From an uncultured Prevotella sp. (lineage in GTDB: Bacteria; Bacteroidota; Bacteroidia; Bacteroidales; Bacteroidaceae), in assembly GCA_937916075.1 (NCBI GenBank), contig CALGHW010000289.1, positions 1-8,748 of the forward strand: a DNA stretch of 8,748 nucleotides, in the 5' to 3' direction. A program made the position numbers and the translations under genes. Below the pieces are notes generated by a model. That model saw nothing but the letters and a program-made list of their open reading frames with translations. It did not search any database and had not been told where the DNA came from. Below are positions 6,377-8,748 of the stretch, piece by piece; the stretch's first letter is position 1; each line of letters opens with the position of its first letter.

Positions 6377-6455
6377 GATGGTGGTTCGGTTTTTGATGCG
6401 GAGAAAGGGGCGAATCTCTGTTCATGCGAGGGCGTCTCTCTTTCTGTGTATGATG

Positions 6456-6463
6456 CAAAAGTA
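6456..6463 (-). promoter_or_regulatory. -7 promoter element for the outer-membrane protein operon
   Basis: On the minus strand this reads TACTTTTG, identical to the element found before the pectate lyase unit and matching TAnnTTTG. It is 79 bases upstream of the ATG at 6376, leaving a leader of around 70 bases. No clear -33 TTTG was found. Confidence 0.55.
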
Positions 6464-6506
6464 ATATATTTTTAGCAGAAATCTGATGTTTTCGATAAAT
6501 AAATCT

Positions 6507-6514
6507 TATCTTTG
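6507..6514 (+). promoter_or_regulatory. -7 promoter element for the plus-strand glycosyltransferase
   Basis: TATCTTTG matches the TAnnTTTG consensus and lies 38 bases before the ATG at 6553. A weak -33 candidate (TGTTTTCG) sits at 6487-6494. This element and the minus-strand one at 6456-6463 are about 50 bases apart in the divergent 176-base intergenic region 6377-6552. Confidence 0.55.
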
Positions 6515-6552
6515 TAACCTATTCCGTTCAAATAAAAAATCGAGCCGACCAG

Positions 6553-7440
6553 ATGAAAACTCCCCTTATTAGCATCATTGTGCCTGTCTATAATATGGAG
6601 GCCTATTTGGGACCGTGTGTGGACAGCCTGTTGAGCCAGACATTTCGAGACTTTGAGCTCCTGCTTGTTGACGATGGAAGCAGCGATGGGTCGTATGCGT
6701 TGTGTAAGACGTATGCGGGTCAGGATAGCCGGGTCCTGGTTGTCCGTCAGTCAAACGGTGGGGTGAGCCAGGCGCGTAATGCGGGCCTTGCCCTTGCCAG
6801 GGGTACTTTCGTTTGTTTTGTTGATGCGGATGACTGGGTGGAAAAAGACTGGTTAGAACAATTGATGAGCCGGATGGAAGACCTTGACATTCTTTTCTTC
6901 GGCTTTTCTTGGGATTATTCGGATGGAAGCTCGCGCAGTGTTTCTGTCGGTGACTGTAGGGTGGCCGACAGGGAAGGTGTGGAAAGGTGTATGCTGAGGC
7001 TGCGGGTGAACGAGGCACATGAGAATCTTTTTGGTTTCACGTTCAACAAGCTGTTTAAGACTTCTTTAATCAGGCGGCATCAACTTCAGTTCTTGCCTGA
7101 CGTGCAGTTGGGCGAGGATGAGATATTCACCCTTCAGTATTGTATGCACGCCGGGTCGTTGGGGGTTGTCTCCCTTCCGCTCTACCATTACCGCCAGAGG
7201 CCTGACAGCTTGATTCATCAGAAAGACACGGCCCGTTCGGTCCTGTGCAAGTATCATGTGGTGGAAGAATTGGTTGGACAGATGACTTTGCCGTCCTTGC
7301 GACGGGAGTGGGCGCGCTATGCCTATCATGCCTTACAGGGTGTGGCCAAGTTATCGGGCAATGTGATAGCCTATGTGCGCTATTATGCGATGGCTGTTTG
7401 TTATAAAGCCCGCCATAGGGACGTGATGTCCAATGGGTGA
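6553..7440 (+). CDS. Family 2 glycosyltransferase (EpsH/WcaA-like)
   Basis: This 295-residue GT-A enzyme is probably soluble or peripheral at the inner membrane and adds one sugar to a growing surface polysaccharide repeat. Its signatures are LISIIVPVYNMEAYLGPCVDSLLSQTF (nucleotide-binding start, 5-31), ELLLVDDGSSDGS (35-47), NGGVSQARNAGL (68-79) and VDADDWV (90-96), where D91/D93 form the DxD metal site. GEDEIF at 187-192 holds the likely catalytic base. YHYRQRPDSL (211-220) is also characteristic of this class. No membrane anchor is evident; the C-terminal 60 residues are helical and fairly basic. Donor and acceptor cannot be read from the sequence. It is divergent from the outer-membrane gene and convergent with the GT8-like gene, so it appears to be transcribed alone. 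The 47 bases after its stop show no clear terminator. Confidence 0.95.
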   Translation: MKTPLISIIVPVYNMEAYLGPCVDSLLSQTFRDFELLLVDDGSSDGSYALCKTYAGQDSRVLVVRQSNGGVSQARNAGLALARGTFVCFVDADDWVEKDWLEQLMSRMEDLDILFFGFSWDYSDGSSRSVSVGDCRVADREGVERCMLRLRVNEAHENLFGFTFNKLFKTSLIRRHQLQFLPDVQLGEDEIFTLQYCMHAGSLGVVSLPLYHYRQRPDSLIHQKDTARSVLCKYHVVEELVGQMTLPSLRREWARYAYHALQGVAKLSGNVIAYVRYYAMAVCYKARHRDVMSNG

Positions 7441-7487
7441 GCGGCGGAAAGGCTGTCATCCTGTATGGGGCGTGGCGTAGAAGCCTG

Positions 7488-8342
7488 CTATTCCACCTTG
7501 TCGGGGAAGAGCCTGTTGATGAGTTTGACCAACTGTTGCATGGTGTGCGACTTCTTGACCCGGAGCGGCACGTCGTCTATTTCGATGTTGTTGAGAGCCT
7601 TGATTTCATCATCCACCCGGCGGTCACACAAGAACGAGTTGCAGATAAAAGTCATGGCCAGCGATGTCCATTCGTCCTTGTTGCCCCAGTAATGGATAAC
7701 CCAGTCCTCGGCCGGCAGCAGCTCACATTCTTCCTGCATGGCTATGGAGAAAGCATATTGTTCGGCGGTAAAGCAGTCCACGTCGGTCTTCAAGATGGTG
7801 TCACACACGGTCAGGGCGAGGTGGATAACATCCGTCAGCTTGTCCTTGGGTATGCCGATGACCCCCGAGTTCCACACGTTGTGCCGCTGCGAGATGGTGC
7901 AGGAGCCAATCTGTTGGCCTTCCAGTGCTTTCCACATCCTGAGCGAGGCCCCCTTCATCTTGGAAGGATGTCCCTCGTCATTATACATGATGCCGTTGCC
8001 TTTATCCAGTATCTCTTTGATGGAGTCTATCTCGTTGTATACCACGGTGTCGCAGTCGATAAACAGCAGATGGCTGTCAGGGTGCCGTTGTGCACTGTCT
8101 TCGATGGCCTTGATTTTCACCCGGAAGATGTATCCTGTTCCGTTTTCCCATTTCTTGATCAGGAAAGACGGCACTTCGATGACATTGATGTATTCCTTAT
8201 ACCGGTTGTAGTAGCGCGGATTGTCCGTATACAGCGATATGGTATCCTCCTTGCCGCGATACTTAAGCAGCGAGAGGATACAGAAATATGCCTGGGCGTG
8301 ATAAACGATATCATTGCCGAAAACCAAGAGTACGATATTCAT
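7488..8342 (-). CDS. GT8-like nucleotide-sugar transferase
   Basis: This 284-residue protein has a GT-A type fold resembling GT8-like transferases. It has an N-terminal MNIVLLVFGNDIVYHAQAY and a central HLLFIDCDTVVY (91-102) with the metal-binding D96-C-D98. WNSGVIGIP (157-165), FTAEQYAFS (191-199) and WVIHYWGNK (214-222) follow, the His probably being a metal or substrate ligand. The C-terminal ~55 residues are helical. It should act in the cytoplasm on a surface glycan or glycolipid; donor and acceptor are unknown. AAGGAAAG just before the ATG gives a reasonable ribosome site. It begins 24 bases after the stop of the upstream fucosyltransferase-like gene, so the two are likely co-transcribed. 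Confidence 0.82.
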   Translation of the reverse strand: MNIVLLVFGNDIVYHAQAYFCILSLLKYRGKEDTISLYTDNPRYYNRYKEYINVIEVPSFLIKKWENGTGYIFRVKIKAIEDSAQRHPDSHLLFIDCDTVVYNEIDSIKEILDKGNGIMYNDEGHPSKMKGASLRMWKALEGQQIGSCTISQRHNVWNSGVIGIPKDKLTDVIHLALTVCDTILKTDVDCFTAEQYAFSIAMQEECELLPAEDWVIHYWGNKDEWTSLAMTFICNSFLCDRRVDDEIKALNNIEIDDVPLRVKKSHTMQQLVKLINRLFPDKVE

Positions 8343-8366
8343 CTTTCCTTGTTTAGAAGTTTTTCT

Positions 8367-8748
8367 TTATTTGATGTTTCTGAACAGCACGTCAAACGGC
8401 TTGAACGACGCTCTCGACAGGGAGGTGTGTGCCTCTTCCATCCAGCACAAGGGGATGTCTCTGTACATGGAGGCCACGAGCGAGAAGGTGCTGGGCGCTC
8501 CTATCAGGTAGTCACACCGTGACAGCAGGCACAGGTCGTCGGCCTGTCCGCCGGCGGGGAACACCACGTCCATGTCTTTCAGTTGACTGGTGTAGGCCTT
8601 GTGGTCCAGTTGTGGGTCGTTGGAGCAGATGTACACAGTCACCTGTCGGTCGGTGAACAAGGATTTAAACTGCCGGATATAGTCTATATAAACGCAGTCA
8701 TCATAATAATAGCGTCCGCCCAGCCAGGTTTTGTAGTCGCCTCTCCGG
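8367..8748 (-). CDS. Glycosyltransferase with RRGDY motif, probable fucosyltransferase-like (5' end outside window)
   Basis: Only the C-terminal 127 or so codons lie in the window; the frame stays open to base 8748 with no stop, so the gene begins further right. The visible part starts RRGDYKTWLGGRYYY, matching motif I ((H)xRRGDY) of the GT11 alpha-1,2-fucosyltransferase and related superfamily, which contacts the GDP-sugar. The later DLCLLSRCDYLIGAPSTFSLVASMYRDIP resembles the second donor-site region (xxSxCxxxIxxxSTFS). Such enzymes fucosylate LPS, O-antigen or capsule. The WWG usually following STFS in classical GT11 is replaced by LVA, so it may belong to a sister family, and fucose specificity is not certain. 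An ATG-less apparent start at 8660 is really an internal TTG leucine codon. Confidence 0.7.
   Translation of the reverse strand, partial: RRGDYKTWLGGRYYYDDCVYIDYIRQFKSLFTDRQVTVYICSNDPQLDHKAYTSQLKDMDVVFPAGGQADDLCLLSRCDYLIGAPSTFSLVASMYRDIPLCWMEEAHTSLSRASFKPFDVLFRNIK

Noticed and set aside
7441..7487. Terminator between the convergent glycosyltransferase genes
   Set aside because: Only a distant 5-base AGGCT/AGCCT pair was found, with no strong stem or T-run on either strand.
7437..8522. 361-codon open frame on the plus strand opposite the GT8-like gene
   Set aside because: It runs antisense across the GT8-like gene and into the fucosyltransferase-like gene, both of which have clear family motifs. 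Its translation shows no recognisable domain and is rich in Val/His/Asp/Arg as expected from a mirrored frame in GC-rich DNA.

Overview
The window looks like chromosomal DNA of a Bacteroidales bacterium, most likely of the Prevotella/Bacteroides group. The evidence is several Bacteroidetes-type -7 promoter elements (TAnnTTTG), few strong Shine-Dalgarno sites, a family 1 pectate lyase with the N-terminal layout common in that group, and a small secreted protein with a tail resembling a type IX secretion (T9SS) sorting domain. No ribosomal RNA, tRNA, CRISPR array, insertion sequence or phage gene was seen.

Layout. (1) 198-1112, plus strand: an AT-rich gene for a PD-(D/E)XK nuclease of the Rpn/PDDEXK_2 kind. 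Its 3' part holds five exact 12-bp repeats encoding EGRA, and an in-frame internal start could yield a separate C-terminal protein. (2) 1186-1842, plus strand: a hemolysin III/PAQR-family membrane protein, ending at a strong hairpin that probably terminates transcription from both sides. (3) 1918-4182, minus strand: a two-gene unit of a small secreted protein followed by a secreted pectate lyase. It has its own promoter, and a perfect 26-bp palindrome with a LacI-family-like centre lies upstream. (4) 4341-6376, minus strand: an outer-membrane beta-barrel protein followed by a WaaE-like family 2 glycosyltransferase, apparently one operon. (5) 6553-7440, plus strand: a second family 2 glycosyltransferase, divergent from the barrel gene and with its own promoter. 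(6) 7488-8748, minus strand: a GT8-like glycosyltransferase preceded by the 3' part of a gene carrying a fucosyltransferase-type RRGDY motif, which runs off the window edge.

How the genes work together. Four glycosyltransferases and an outer-membrane protein suggest a cell-surface glycan (LPS, O-antigen or capsule) region. The pectate lyase pair is a small regulated module for pectin breakdown lying within it. The nuclease gene at the left edge is compositionally different and fits the described Rpn class of gene-within-gene antiphage toxin-antitoxin systems. It is the best candidate here for an unusual system, although its function is inferred by family analogy.
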